NCBI GenBank assembly: GCA_013416455.1
Contig: JACCES010000009.1
Coordinates: 124,001 to 188,000, forward strand
Direction of reading: 5' to 3'
From: Alcaligenaceae bacterium
GTDB lineage: Bacteria; Pseudomonadota; Gammaproteobacteria; Burkholderiales; Burkholderiaceae_B
Length of the DNA: 64,000 bases
A model generated the notes under the pieces. The model saw only the letters and a list, made by a program, of their open reading frames with translations, was not told the origin of the DNA and searched no databases. The stretch's first letter is position 1, and every line of letters starts with the position of its first letter. A program made the translations under genes and the position numbers. This document shows, piece by piece, positions 15,982 to 25,361 of the stretch.

Positions 15982-17264
15982 ATGCATTGATCGGCATCCT
16001 GACGCTTCTGGCCCTGCTGGCCGCCGGGATTCCCGTCGCCTTCAGCCTCCTGATTGCCGGCAGCATCGGCCTGCTTCTTCAGGGCGGCACGGATCTGCTG
16101 CTGGGTATTTTCAGTACGGGCCCCGGCTCGGCGCTGGGCAGCTATGAGCTGATCACGATTCCCATGTTTCTGCTCATGGCCGAATTCATGGTGACCAGCG
16201 GCATTTCCCTGACTCTCTTCAACGCCATTGCCGCGTGGACGCGCACGTGGAAGGGCGGGCTGGGAATCGCCACGGCGATAACGGGGGCGGCATTCGGCGC
16301 GATATCGGGCTCCAGTGCCGCCGCCGCGGCCACGCTTTCCACTTCCAGCGTGCCGACCATGCTGAAGAACGGCTATGACCGCAAGTTCGCAACCGGGCTC
16401 GTTTCCATATCGGGTACGCTGGCCATGATCATTCCACCCAGCATCGCCCTCATTTTCTATGGCTTGCTCAGTGGCGCCAATATCGGGAAACTGCTCATCG
16501 CCGGAATCATTCCGGGTCTGCTGGTAACACTGACGATCGCCCTTACCGTCCGAGTACTGATCCGGCTCAATCCCCGCCTGGCTCCCGTGGGCGGCACAGC
16601 GACGTGGTCGGAAAAGAAAGGCTCCCTGAAGGTGGCCGCGCCCTTCATTTTTCTTTTCGGATTGGTCACCGGCCTGATCTATACGGGTATTGCGACACCT
16701 GTCGAAGCGTCGGCCCTCGGTGCGTTGGGCGCCTTCCTGCTGACACTCAAAAGCGGCAAGCTGTCCCGGGAAAATTTCGCCCTTGCCTTGAAGAAAACCT
16801 GCATGACATCCGCGATGATCGGCCTCATCATCGTTTGCGCCAATGTTTTCGGCACATTCCTGACCCTGACGGGCACCACCCAGGGTCTGGTTCAGAAGAT
16901 CGCGCTGGCCGGATGGGACCCCCACCTCGTTCTTGCCTTCATCGTCATCCTGTATCTGGTTCTCGGTTGCTTCCTTGATCTGATATCAATTCTGATCCTG
17001 ACGGTTCCCATTCTGCTTCCCCTGGTCACCAGCATGGGATTCGACCCTATCTGGTTCGGGATCATCGTCATTCTCCTGGCGGAAGTCGGCATCGTCACTC
17101 CGCCGGTGGGGCTCAACGTATTTGTGGTTTCGAAAGTGACTCGCACGCCAGTGGAAGACGTTTTCCGCGGCGTATGGCCTCATGTCCTGACACAGATTCT
17201 GCTGATCATCGTACTGATAATATTTCCCGGCCTCGTGCTCTGGCTGCCATCACATATGAATTGA
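15978..17264 (+). CDS. TRAP transporter large permease (DctM family)
   Basis: A 428-residue polytopic protein of the elevator-type TRAP permease family, about 12 hydrophobic segments. Typical stretches are AIAAWTRTWKGGLGIATAITGAAFGAISGSSAAAAATLS (tested family motif), MIIPPSIALIFYG and VGIVTPPVGLNVFV near the C-terminus. It couples solute import to a sodium or proton gradient. It is the last transport gene; the TetR gene follows after about 90 bases. Confidence 0.94.
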   Translation: MNALIGILTLLALLAAGIPVAFSLLIAGSIGLLLQGGTDLLLGIFSTGPGSALGSYELITIPMFLLMAEFMVTSGISLTLFNAIAAWTRTWKGGLGIATAITGAAFGAISGSSAAAAATLSTSSVPTMLKNGYDRKFATGLVSISGTLAMIIPPSIALIFYGLLSGANIGKLLIAGIIPGLLVTLTIALTVRVLIRLNPRLAPVGGTATWSEKKGSLKVAAPFIFLFGLVTGLIYTGIATPVEASALGALGAFLLTLKSGKLSRENFALALKKTCMTSAMIGLIIVCANVFGTFLTLTGTTQGLVQKIALAGWDPHLVLAFIVILYLVLGCFLDLISILILTVPILLPLVTSMGFDPIWFGIIVILLAEVGIVTPPVGLNVFVVSKVTRTPVEDVFRGVWPHVLTQILLIIVLIIFPGLVLWLPSHMN

Positions 17265-17352
17265 CCCCATCCCGCACGGAGCTTATCAAGGCTGGGGTTC
17301 TGTCTTATCATTGAAGCCACAGTATTCTATGCGACTGGCTTCCAGGGAAAAC

Positions 17353-17976
17353 ATGAAAGAATTGAAGGATCAAGTTGCCGCTTTGAAAAGGGAGCAGGTC
17401 ATCTTGGCCGCGGGTGAATTGTTCTACACCAAGGGTTTTACCCACACGTCGATGGATGACATTGCAGCCATGTTATCCATCGGCAAGCCGATGATATACA
17501 GTTATTTCCCCAGCAAGGTCGCGCTCCTCGCCGCCGTGTGCAGCCGCACATCCCATCTGGTCGCCAGCCTGGCCGAAACCATGACGGAAGTGCAGGCACG
17601 CAGCCCGGCGGAGCAATTGCGAATGATTCTTCACGAAACATCGCTTCGTATCATCGGCGGCAGCAAAGGGCTCGCCGTTCTGTTCCGGGAAGCCAAGTAC
17701 GTGCCCAAACCCCTGCTCAAGCAGCTTGAACAAAGCGACACCAAATTCCGGGAAGTCATGGTCAACCTCCTCAAGCAGGGCAAAGAGGCCGGCCAGTTCC
17801 ACTACGACGCCGATGAACGGGTCATGGCGCAGGCCATCAGCGGCATGGCCACCTGGCTGTTCACCTGGTATCGCGAAGACGGCCCGCTGACCGCCGAAGA
17901 GGTTGCCGAGCACATGTCACGCGTCGTTCTGGGAATGGCGGGTTACAACAAGGAAGCCATGGCCCGTTCGGAATGA
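17353..17976 (+). CDS. TetR family transcriptional regulator
   Basis: A 207-residue regulator. The helix-turn-helix is AAGELFYTKGFTHTSMDDIAAMLSIGKPMIYSYFPSKVALL (about 18-58), the standard TetR signature. The C-terminal ligand domain resembles fatty-acyl-responsive members (LRIIGGSKGLAVLFREAKYVPKPLLKQ). I chose ATG 17353, which has AGGGAA five bases upstream; earlier TTG and ATG codons at 17311 and 17329 lack a site. It closes the ligase-crotonase-TRAP operon and is the natural candidate to control it, probably responding to a CoA ester or acid. No operator could be defined with confidence. Confidence 0.88.
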   Translation: MKELKDQVAALKREQVILAAGELFYTKGFTHTSMDDIAAMLSIGKPMIYSYFPSKVALLAAVCSRTSHLVASLAETMTEVQARSPAEQLRMILHETSLRIIGGSKGLAVLFREAKYVPKPLLKQLEQSDTKFREVMVNLLKQGKEAGQFHYDADERVMAQAISGMATWLFTWYREDGPLTAEEVAEHMSRVVLGMAGYNKEAMARSE

Positions 17977-17981
17977 ACGCG

Positions 17982-18004
17982 GCCGCCATGCCCGCCATGG
18001 CGGC
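17982..18004. terminator. Hairpin between convergent TetR gene and rsmA
   Basis: GCCGCCATG and CATGGCGGC form a 9-bp stem with a 5-base loop between the ends of two convergent genes. There is no T-run; it may work as a bidirectional, possibly Rho-assisted, terminator. Confidence 0.5.
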
Positions 18005-18015
18005 AAGCCCGGGGT

Positions 18016-18813
18016 TCAGGACGTACGATCGGCGCCGAGCCGCCCGGCCGCCACCAGTTGGTCGGACATGGCCATGAATTGCACGGGGCTGACGGTTTCG
18101 GCCCGGTCGGTGGGCGCCACCCCCAGCGCATCCCAGTCGATGTCGGCCACCCAGTCGGCCAGCACCCGCCGCAGCATCTTGCGCCGCTGCGCAAAGGCGC
18201 GGGTCACGACCGCGGCAAAAGCCTGCTCGCTGCGCGGGCGCGGCCGGTCGGCGGGCAGGGGGATCATGCGCACCACCGAAGACATGACCTTGGGCGGCGG
18301 GTCGAAAGCCTCGGGCGGGACGTCGAACAGCTTTTCCATGGCATAGCGCGCCTGGAGCATGACGGACAGCCGGCCATAATCGCCCGAACCGGGTTCGGCC
18401 ACCATGCGGTCGATGACTTCACGCTGCAGCATGAAATGCTGGTCGCGCACGGCATCGGCATGCGCGGCCAGATGAAACAGCAGGGGGCTGGAAATGTTGT
18501 AGGGCAGATTGCCGACGATGCGCAGCATACCGCCCAGCGCGCTGAAATCCACGCTCAGGGCATCGGCCTCGATGACTGCCAGGCGCTGCGCCGGCCAGGC
18601 ATTGCGCAGCCTGCCCGCCAGATCGCGGTCGAGTTCGATGACGGTGAGCCGCGCCACCGATTCCAGCAGAGGCGCGGTGAGCGCGGACAGGCCGGGGCCG
18701 ATTTCGATCATCGGATCGTCGGCCATCGGACGAATGGCGCGGACGATCTGCTCGATGACCGCCTCGTCCACCAGGAAGTGCTGGCCGAAACGCTTGCGTG
18801 CCTGATGCGCCAT
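18016..18813 (-). CDS. rsmA: 16S rRNA (adenine(1518)-N(6)/adenine(1519)-N(6))-dimethyltransferase
   Basis: A 265-residue SAM-dependent RNA methyltransferase (RsmA/KsgA) that dimethylates two adjacent adenines near the 3' end of 16S rRNA during 30S maturation. Visible motifs: [11 protein letters not shown] at the N-terminus, the SAM-binding [17 protein letters not shown] and the catalytic NLPYNIS. The C-terminal part has the usual [10 protein letters not shown] segment. Length matches the family. ATG 18813 lies 2 bases after the surA stop, so the genes are coupled. In the E. coli order pdxA sits between these two genes; it is missing here. Confidence 0.97.
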   Translation of the reverse strand: MAHQARKRFGQHFLVDEAVIEQIVRAIRPMADDPMIEIGPGLSALTAPLLESVARLTVIELDRDLAGRLRNAWPAQRLAVIEADALSVDFSALGGMLRIVGNLPYNISSPLLFHLAAHADAVRDQHFMLQREVIDRMVAEPGSGDYGRLSVMLQARYAMEKLFDVPPEAFDPPPKVMSSVVRMIPLPADRPRPRSEQAFAAVVTRAFAQRRKMLRRVLADWVADIDWDALGVAPTDRAETVSPVQFMAMSDQLVAAGRLGADRTS

Positions 18814-18815
18814 GC

Positions 18816-20315
18816 TCAACGCCGCTGCGAACCGCGGTTCTGCTGCGGATCGAGGCGGTTCTCGATATATGCCCGGCCCTGGAGCTCGCTGATCCATTGC
18901 TCCACCGCCGGCTCGATGCGGCGCTGGAACAGGATCTGGCGGGCCTGCATGCGCTGGAAGTCCTGGCCCATGTCCTGATTGCGGCGCTCCAGCACCTCGA
19001 TGAGGTGCCAACCGAAAGGCGATTTGACCGGCTCGCTGAGCTCGCCCGGCCGCAGGCCGTTCATGGCCTGCTCGAAAGCCGGCACCGTCTCGCCGGGCGA
19101 CAGCCAGCCGAGATCGCCGCCCTGCGGCGCCGTGCCGTCATCGGAATGGCGGCGCGCCAGTTCCTGGAAGGGGTCGCCGCTCAGCACGCGGTCACGCAGA
19201 TGGCGGATACGCTGCTCGGCCTGTTCGTCGGAAGTGATCTGGTTGGTGCGCACCAGGATATGGCGGGCATGGGTCTGCGTCACGATCATCGGCCCCTGCT
19301 CCAGCGGTATCTGGTTCTGCGGCGCCGCCGACATGTCGGGCGCGGCGGGACGCCGGGCGGCCTGCGGCTCTTCACCCAATGTCAGCACTTTCAGAATGTG
19401 GAAGCCCTGGCCGCTGCGGACGATGCCGGACACCTGCCCCACGTTCAGGCCGCGCGCCGCCTCGATGAACAGATCGGGCCAGCCCTCGACGGGCCGCACG
19501 CCCAGCACGCCGCCATCGAGCGCCTGGGGGCCGTCGGACGAAGAAGCCGCCAGACCGGCGAAGTCGGCGCCGGCCCGCAGCTTGGCCAGCAGATCTTCGG
19601 CGCGCTGCTGGAGCCGGTTCACTTCGCCCGATGAAGCCGATTCAGGCACGGCCACCAGAATCTGCGCGAGCCCGAGCACGCGGGGGGCCGCCGGTTGCTG
19701 GGGCGCGGGCATTGGAGCCGCCGCCTGCGCGCCGGGCGCCGGGCGCAGGCCCTGGTTGCGCAGGAAGGCATCCACTTCGGCATCGGTGATATTGACGGTG
19801 GAATCCACCTGGCGCTGGCGCAGCAGGTCGAAGCGCACTTCATTGCGCAGGTCGTCGAGATAGCGTTCCCATGACAGGCCCGAGCGCTCGATTTCCTTGC
19901 GCAGCTGATCGACCGTGATCTGGTTGCGCTGCGCAATGCTTTCGACCGCCCTTTCGAGCTGGCCGTCATTGACGCGGATGCCGATGCGGTCGGCTTCCTG
20001 GCGCTGGAGTTCGTCGACGATCATGCGCTGCAGGACCTGGCGCTGAAGAGCGCCGCGTTCCGGCACGGGAATGTTCTGCATCTTCAGGTTGTTCTCGGCG
20101 TCGGCGACTTCGACATTGAGCTGCTTCAGCGTAATGACCTGCCGGTTCACCACCGCGACGATGCCATCCACGAACTGCTGCGAAGAACCGCTGCCGGCCG
20201 ATGCCGGCGCGGGCCGGCCTGAGGGGGTTGCGGCAAGGCTGATCGATGCGGCGCTCGCGCCCAGCACGGTAATCAGCAGGGCGGCCAAGCGGCGCCGGGC
20301 ATGCACACTGCGCAT
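18816..20315 (-). CDS. surA: Periplasmic chaperone and peptidyl-prolyl isomerase SurA
   Basis: A 499-residue periplasmic protein that escorts outer-membrane proteins to the BAM complex. A signal peptide (residues 1-29, ending SLA-A) is followed by the SurA N-domain ([18 protein letters not shown]), a first parvulin-like domain ([17 protein letters not shown]) and a second one ([19 protein letters not shown], with [20 protein letters not shown]). A Pro/Ala-rich linker around residues 195-215 and the linker between domains, with [14 protein letters not shown], make it longer than E. coli SurA (428). Its ATG overlaps the lptD stop by one base (TAATG), and its product folds LptD, so the pairing makes sense. 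Confidence 0.96.
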   Translation of the reverse strand: MRSVHARRRLAALLITVLGASAASISLAATPSGRPAPASAGSGSSQQFVDGIVAVVNRQVITLKQLNVEVADAENNLKMQNIPVPERGALQRQVLQRMIVDELQRQEADRIGIRVNDGQLERAVESIAQRNQITVDQLRKEIERSGLSWERYLDDLRNEVRFDLLRQRQVDSTVNITDAEVDAFLRNQGLRPAPGAQAAAPMPAPQQPAAPRVLGLAQILVAVPESASSGEVNRLQQRAEDLLAKLRAGADFAGLAASSSDGPQALDGGVLGVRPVEGWPDLFIEAARGLNVGQVSGIVRSGQGFHILKVLTLGEEPQAARRPAAPDMSAAPQNQIPLEQGPMIVTQTHARHILVRTNQITSDEQAEQRIRHLRDRVLSGDPFQELARRHSDDGTAPQGGDLGWLSPGETVPAFEQAMNGLRPGELSEPVKSPFGWHLIEVLERRNQDMGQDFQRMQARQILFQRRIEPAVEQWISELQGRAYIENRLDPQQNRGSQRR

Positions 20316-22693
20316 TATTGATACCTCTCGAAGACGGTTTTTTCAGGTATGGGGGGATTGATGCTCTGGTATCCGGTGATCCGCTCGCTGATCACGCCCA
20401 TAGGATCAGAGCCGATACCGCCCAGACCGGCCAGTTCGAGCTGGAAGAACACGGCTGTGTTCGCTTCGTCGCGGGCAACGGCGTAGCGCTGGAACACGAC
20501 CCGGGCCGACCAGCAGCAGTCGCCTTTATATTCCACACCCAGGATCGATTGCGTGGAACGGCTTTCCTTCAAGGAATAATCATAGCGCCCCAGGGCGTAC
20601 CAGCGCTTGCTGAGCGGCCACTGCCCCGCCACGGTGACCTGTTCGCGGCCCTGGTCGTCGTCGGACGTGAGCTGCAGCGACGGGTCGTACACCTGGCGCG
20701 GATCGCGCTGGTAGCGATACCAGGCCGACACGCTGGCGAGCCGCTTGGGTTCCCAGCGCACGCCCGCCGTCATGCGGTTGCGGTCGCGCGAATCAGGGTT
20801 GAACTGGGCGTCGAGCCGGACGCTGAACTTGTCGGTGAGCGCGGCATTGGCGCCGAACAGATAGTCGGACTTGGTACGGGTGCGCGCCTGTTCGCCGGGC
20901 CACAGGGTGACGAGCTGGTCGCGGAAATAGATGCGCTGGGCCACCGACAGCGACAGCCGCTCGAAACCCGATTCGGCGTCCAGCCAGCGCGAAGTCAGGC
21001 CCACGGTCAGCTGATTGGCATCGGCGATACGGTCCCAGCCGCCGCTGAAGATGTTCTCGCTGAAGGCTTGGCTGAAACTGAAATCGGCATAGGCGGTGTC
21101 GAAGACCGGAATCTCGTTCTGGTCGCGGTACGGCACGTACAGGTAATACAGCCGGGGTTCCAGAGTCTGGACGGCCGCATTGCCGAACAGCGACGTATCG
21201 CGCTCGAAGGTCATGCCCGAATCGACGGAAAGAATCGGCAGCGCGCGGGATTGCGTACGGTTGCGGCCGCGGTACTGCACGAGTTCGTCTTCGAACCAGT
21301 CGACGCTGTACTGGCTCAGGTGCATGCCCACCTTGGGCGTGACATACCAGCCGGCGCGCACGATGGGATAGGCCACCGTGGTGTAGGAAGAAAAGCGGTT
21401 GCCGTTGGGAGCGATGCGGTGATCGCGGTAGTAGTCGAATTCGGACAGAGTGCCGGAATAGAACGGCATGACGAAGCGCGTGGCGTAGTTTTCGGATACC
21501 ACGTCGAAGCCGCCCCAGTCGTAGCGCGCGCCCCGCACATAGAGTTCGGGCAGCTTGTCGTACTGCGGCATGAGATAGCCGGCCGTGCGGTCCTGCAGCG
21601 TCTGATACTTGTGGACCGAAAGCGAGCCGCCCACATAGGGCGAACCCCACCATGACAGGTTCGCGGTGCTGGGCAGCCAGGTGTTGGTGGCCTCGTTCAG
21701 GCCGAGCGACGAAAAATCGCGGAAGTAGTCGTCGTCGGACACCCGGCGGATGTCGAAGCTGGCGTGCAGCCCCCCACCCAGCGACTGGTTGTGCTGCCAG
21801 CCGTAGTACCAGCGGTCGCGCCCGGCCTCGCGGTCGTCGTGCAGGTAAGTGCCCTGCAGCTCGCCGCCGTAGGTTTCGCCCAGGTAGCGGAACTCGGCCC
21901 CGAGCTGGACGCCGCGCTTGGCCATGATGCGCGGCGTGAGCGTCAGGTCGTACTGCGGGGCCAGATTGAAGTAGTACGGAACCGAAAACTCGATGCCGCC
22001 CGCCGTCGAGGTGCCGTAGGTCGGCAGCAGAAAGCCCGATTTGCGTTCCTTGCGGATGGGAAAGCTCAGATAGGGCGAATACAGGATGGGCACGTTCTTG
22101 AAATACAGCGTGCCGTGGCGCGCGATGCCTTCGTTATCTTCGAAGTGCAGATCGACCTGGCGCGACTTGATGTACCAGGAAGGATCCGGACACGGACAGC
22201 CGGTATACGTCACCTGGTTCAGGCGCATGTGGTCGCTGCTGAAGATGTCCGCGTGCTCGGCGCGCCCGGCTCCGCCCGTGGTGCCCAGCCAGAAATCGGG
22301 CTCGGAAATCTTGCCGGTTTCCGCATCCACGTTATAGTCGAATGCCGGCGCCTTGACGATGCTCGCGTCGCGCATCATCAGCCCGTTGCCCCGCACCCGC
22401 AGCTGGCCCGTGGAACGCTGATAATCGATATGATCGCCCTTCACCACGGAATCGATGCGCCGGACCTCGGCATTGCCGGACAGCACCACCCTTCCGTCTT
22501 CGTCGGAATGGATGTCGTCGGCAATGAGGAAGACCGACATCTGGTCTTCTTCGAGAACGTGGGTCTGGAGCTGCGAGGAAATCTGCAGATCGCGGCCCGC
22601 CTGCACCCCGATCGCTTCTGCCTGTGGAGGCGCCGCCATTGCGGCCTGCCCGCAGCCATATGCGATGAGTAGTGACCACCAGACAGAACGCAC
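20315..22693 (-). CDS. lptD: LPS-assembly outer-membrane protein LptD
   Basis: A 792-residue outer-membrane beta-barrel that inserts lipopolysaccharide into the outer leaflet together with LptE. The start is GTG 22693, giving the signal peptide VRSVWWSLLIAYGCGQAAMA; no ATG fits. The N-terminal OstA jellyroll domain (about 40-170) contains GNAEVRRIDSVVKGDHIDY. The barrel follows to the C-terminus. Two cysteine pairs are visible, TGCPCP and GDCCW, which could form the interdomain disulfides needed for activity, although the arrangement differs from E. coli, where one Cys is at the very N-terminus. First gene of lptD-surA-rsmA. Confidence 0.95.
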   Translation of the reverse strand: MRSVWWSLLIAYGCGQAAMAAPPQAEAIGVQAGRDLQISSQLQTHVLEEDQMSVFLIADDIHSDEDGRVVLSGNAEVRRIDSVVKGDHIDYQRSTGQLRVRGNGLMMRDASIVKAPAFDYNVDAETGKISEPDFWLGTTGGAGRAEHADIFSSDHMRLNQVTYTGCPCPDPSWYIKSRQVDLHFEDNEGIARHGTLYFKNVPILYSPYLSFPIRKERKSGFLLPTYGTSTAGGIEFSVPYYFNLAPQYDLTLTPRIMAKRGVQLGAEFRYLGETYGGELQGTYLHDDREAGRDRWYYGWQHNQSLGGGLHASFDIRRVSDDDYFRDFSSLGLNEATNTWLPSTANLSWWGSPYVGGSLSVHKYQTLQDRTAGYLMPQYDKLPELYVRGARYDWGGFDVVSENYATRFVMPFYSGTLSEFDYYRDHRIAPNGNRFSSYTTVAYPIVRAGWYVTPKVGMHLSQYSVDWFEDELVQYRGRNRTQSRALPILSVDSGMTFERDTSLFGNAAVQTLEPRLYYLYVPYRDQNEIPVFDTAYADFSFSQAFSENIFSGGWDRIADANQLTVGLTSRWLDAESGFERLSLSVAQRIYFRDQLVTLWPGEQARTRTKSDYLFGANAALTDKFSVRLDAQFNPDSRDRNRMTAGVRWEPKRLASVSAWYRYQRDPRQVYDPSLQLTSDDDQGREQVTVAGQWPLSKRWYALGRYDYSLKESRSTQSILGVEYKGDCCWSARVVFQRYAVARDEANTAVFFQLELAGLGGIGSDPMGVISERITGYQSINPPIPEKTVFERYQ

Positions 22694-22718
22694 GAGTGTT
22701 TCGCCCCCAAAAAAAGCG

Positions 22719-22724
22719 ATTATA
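22719..22724 (-). promoter_or_regulatory. Probable -10 box of the lptD promoter
   Basis: A consensus TATAAT on the minus strand, 25 bases before the lptD GTG. The matching -35 box is weak (AACGAC at a 17-base spacing). Confidence 0.5.
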
Positions 22725-22745
22725 TTTTGGCACTGCCGCCGGTCG

Positions 22746-22773
22746 TTTACGAAAGGCGACCCGGTATTATAGT
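22746..22773 (+). promoter_or_regulatory. Probable promoter of amgK-murU
   Basis: TTTACG (22746-22751) and TATAGT (22768-22773) are 16 bases apart, 18 bases before the amgK ATG. It is back to back with the lptD promoter in a 98-base gap. Confidence 0.5.
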
Positions 22774-22791
22774 GAGAGAAAGCCGCAAACC

Positions 22792-23841
22792 ATGGAATCC
22801 CAAGTCTCCGCCCAGCCCGACCCCCGCCTTGCATCCCTTCACGCCTGGCTCGCCACGCTGCCGCCCGGCCTGGGCATCGACGCCGCCACGCTGCGGCCCG
22901 CGTCCAGCGATGCCAGCTTCCGCCGCTATTTCCGGGTCGATATCCGGGAAGGCACGGCCGTCGTCATGGACGCGCCGCCGCAGCGCGAAGACTGCCGGCC
23001 CTTCCTGCACGTCGGTGAACGGCTGCGCACGGCCGGCCTGAACGTGCCGGCCATCCTGGCCGGCAATCCGGAACAGGGCTTCCTGCTGCTGTCCGATCTG
23101 GGCACCCACACCTATTACCAGGCCGTCAGGGAAGGCCTGGGCGACGCCGATCTGCAGCGCCTCTACAGGCCGGCGCTGCATGCCCTGGTAAGCATCCAGC
23201 GGGCGCCCTGCGCCGACCTGCCGCGCTACGACGAGGCGCGGCTCGCCGACGAGCTTTCCGTATTCCAGGAGTGGTACGTGGAAAGGCACTGCGGAACCTC
23301 TCTTGCGGGAAAGGAAGAAACGGCCCTGCGGGACATCTTCGCCGCCCTGACGGCCGACAACGCCGCCCAGCCGACCGTGCTGGTGCATCGCGACTACCAT
23401 TCCCCCAATCTGATGCTGCCCGCCGGGCCGGGCGGGCCGCCGGGGGTCATCGATTTCCAGGATGCCGTGGCGGGTCCCATCACCTACGACATCGCGTCGC
23501 TGGTTACCGATGCCCGCCTTACCTGGGAAGAAGATCAGCAGCTGGACTGGGCCATCCGGTACTGGGAAGCCGCCCGGGCCGCCGGCCTTCCGGTGGGCGA
23601 CGATTTCGCGGCATTCCACCGCGCCTATGAATGGATGAGCCTGCAGCGCAATCTGCGCATCCTCGGCGTGTTCGCGCGGCTGTCCCATCGCGATGGCAAG
23701 CATCATTATCTCGACCACATCCCCAGGGTGAATGGGTATGTCCGCCAGGTGGCCGGGCGCTACGGCCTGTTCCGGCCCCTGCTGCGCATCCTCGACCGCC
23801 TCGATGCCTGCCTGCCCGGCGCCGCTCCGGGGGCCGCATGA
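22792..23841 (+). CDS. amgK: N-acetylmuramate/N-acetylglucosamine kinase AmgK
   Basis: A 349-residue aminoglycoside-phosphotransferase-fold kinase. In the peptidoglycan recycling route of Pseudomonas and other non-enteric bacteria it phosphorylates the anomeric C1 of MurNAc or GlcNAc. Key residues: VLVHRDYHSPNLM near 195 holds the catalytic Asp and the metal-binding Asn (HxDxxxxN), and VIDFQDAVAGP gives the second metal Asp. The stop overlaps the murU start by 4 bases (ATGA), the diagnostic neighbour. ATG 22792 has a GAGAGAAAG site at a slightly long distance. Divergent from lptD, so envelope genes cluster here. Confidence 0.9.
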   Translation: MESQVSAQPDPRLASLHAWLATLPPGLGIDAATLRPASSDASFRRYFRVDIREGTAVVMDAPPQREDCRPFLHVGERLRTAGLNVPAILAGNPEQGFLLLSDLGTHTYYQAVREGLGDADLQRLYRPALHALVSIQRAPCADLPRYDEARLADELSVFQEWYVERHCGTSLAGKEETALRDIFAALTADNAAQPTVLVHRDYHSPNLMLPAGPGGPPGVIDFQDAVAGPITYDIASLVTDARLTWEEDQQLDWAIRYWEAARAAGLPVGDDFAAFHRAYEWMSLQRNLRILGVFARLSHRDGKHHYLDHIPRVNGYVRQVAGRYGLFRPLLRILDRLDACLPGAAPGAA

Positions 23842-24548
23842 GGGCGATGATCCTGGCGGCCGGGCGCGGCGAACGCATGCGCCCGCTGACGGACCACACC
23901 CCCAAGCCCCTGCTGGAAGCCGGCGGCAAGCCCCTGATCGCCTGGCACATCGAGCGCCTGGTCGCCGCCGGCATGCGGGATATCGTCATCAATTGCGCAT
24001 GGCTGGGCGAACGCCTGCGGGCGGCGCTGGGCGGCGGCGAGCGCTTCGGCGCCCGCCTGCAATGGTCGCCGGAACAGCCGGCGCTGGAAACCGCCGGCGG
24101 CATCGCCCGCGCCCTGCCCCGGCTCGGGCCCGAACCCTTTCTGGTCGTCAACGGCGATATATGGTGCGATTGGGATTTCCGCCAGGCCGCCGGCCGCGCG
24201 GCCGCCCTGACCGCGACAAAAGCCCGCGCGTGGCTGCTGCTGGTGGACAACCCGCCCCACCACCCCGGGGGGGACTTCCGCCTCGATGCAAACGGGCGGG
24301 TCCTCGCGCTGGAAACCCCGGCCGGCACCGGGGAACACGAATCCGGCCGCCTGACGTTCTCGGGTATCGGGGTCTACTCGCCGGAACTGTTCACGGCGCT
24401 GTCCGCCGACCGGCCCGCCCCCTTGGCTCCGGTGCTGCGCGCCGCCATGGCGGACGGAACTGTGATCGGCGACCGCCATGCGGGAACCTGGATGGACATC
24501 GGCACGCCCGAGCGCCTGCAACAGCTTGACACGTATCTGAAAGCCTGA
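23838..24548 (+). CDS. murU: N-acetylmuramate alpha-1-phosphate uridylyltransferase MurU
   Basis: A 236-residue nucleotidyltransferase that converts MurNAc-1-phosphate and UTP into UDP-MurNAc, bypassing de novo synthesis and its fosfomycin-sensitive MurA step. The N-terminus is the signature MILAAGRGERMRPLTDHTPKPLL, with the substrate-binding segment ETAGGIARAL and the metal Asp in VVNGDIWCD. The C-terminal DRHAGTWMDIGTPERL closes the site. Length fits the family. It is translationally coupled to amgK, with which it makes a two-gene pathway. Confidence 0.9.
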   Translation: MRAMILAAGRGERMRPLTDHTPKPLLEAGGKPLIAWHIERLVAAGMRDIVINCAWLGERLRAALGGGERFGARLQWSPEQPALETAGGIARALPRLGPEPFLVVNGDIWCDWDFRQAAGRAAALTATKARAWLLLVDNPPHHPGGDFRLDANGRVLALETPAGTGEHESGRLTFSGIGVYSPELFTALSADRPAPLAPVLRAAMADGTVIGDRHAGTWMDIGTPERLQQLDTYLKA

Positions 24549-24622
24549 GAGGCTGGCCCCTTCGAATTTACGCTTGTTAAACTTGCAGGTTGTTTTTTGC
24601 AATGAAGAAATAAAGGTAACCA

Positions 24623-25321
24623 ATGTTCGGATCGTCCAAGCGACAAGCATTCAGACCGACCGCTTACGGCAGCTCGCGGCGCCGCGGCATTCCGCGCTGG
24701 CTGGTGCTGCTGCTGACCGGCATCGTTCTGGGAGCCGGCGGGCTGCTCTTTCTGCAAAAGAGCTACGGGCCGACGCGCCTCACGGTGGAACAGTCGGAAC
24801 AGCTGCACTATGACCTGAACAGCGCCAACATGGACAAGCAGCGCCTGCAGACGCTGCTCAACCAGCACATCCAGGAACTCAAGGAAGCGCGCGCCCGCAT
24901 CCAGTCGCAGGACGCCGAGCTGCGGCAGCATCAGCCGGAAATCGACAAGCTCACATCCGACATCGCGCTGTTCGCCGCGTCGGCGCCCGACGACCCGCGC
25001 GGCACCTCGCCCGGGATCCGCGCCGTTTCCTTCAGCTATGCCGACGGGCAGCTCGACTACCACATCCTCGTCATGCAGAACCTCGGCAAGACCGACCGCT
25101 ACACCGGCGAAGTCACCTTGACGGCGGCGGGCCGCTACAGCAACGGGCGCAACGGCAATGTCGAGCTTCCCCCCTTCCCGGTTTCGCTCGAACGCTACAG
25201 CCATCTGCAGGGCACCATCGAAATGCCCGAAGGCTTCACGCCCAGGGAAATCACCATACAGATCCGGCCGGAAGGCTCCGACCGGGTCAGCGCCATGCGG
25301 GTCATCCGGGTCCCGCGCTAG
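24623..25321 (+). CDS. Single-span membrane protein with coiled coil (DUF6776-like)
   Basis: A 232-residue protein of unknown function. It has a basic N-terminus (about 1-24), one transmembrane helix (IPRWLVLLLTGIVLGAGGLLFL, 23-44) and a coiled coil of about 60 residues (SEQLHYDLNSANMDKQRLQTLLNQHIQELKEARARIQSQDAELRQ). A beta-rich periplasmic domain with FSYADGQLDYHILVMQNLGK and the final REITIQIRPEG follows. This layout fits the family of conserved betaproteobacterial proteins I would call DUF6776; the name is from memory. It follows murU by 74 bases, so an envelope role is plausible but unproven. Confidence 0.75.
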   Translation: MFGSSKRQAFRPTAYGSSRRRGIPRWLVLLLTGIVLGAGGLLFLQKSYGPTRLTVEQSEQLHYDLNSANMDKQRLQTLLNQHIQELKEARARIQSQDAELRQHQPEIDKLTSDIALFAASAPDDPRGTSPGIRAVSFSYADGQLDYHILVMQNLGKTDRYTGEVTLTAAGRYSNGRNGNVELPPFPVSLERYSHLQGTIEMPEGFTPREITIQIRPEGSDRVSAMRVIRVPR

Positions 25322-25361
25322 GGCCTGTTCACGCTGAAAGGCGCCTCGCGCCGGCTGGCCC

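Noticed and set aside
1-17976. Mobile element carrying the catabolic region
   Set aside because: No transposase, integrase or flanking repeats were seen; only composition and content suggest transfer.
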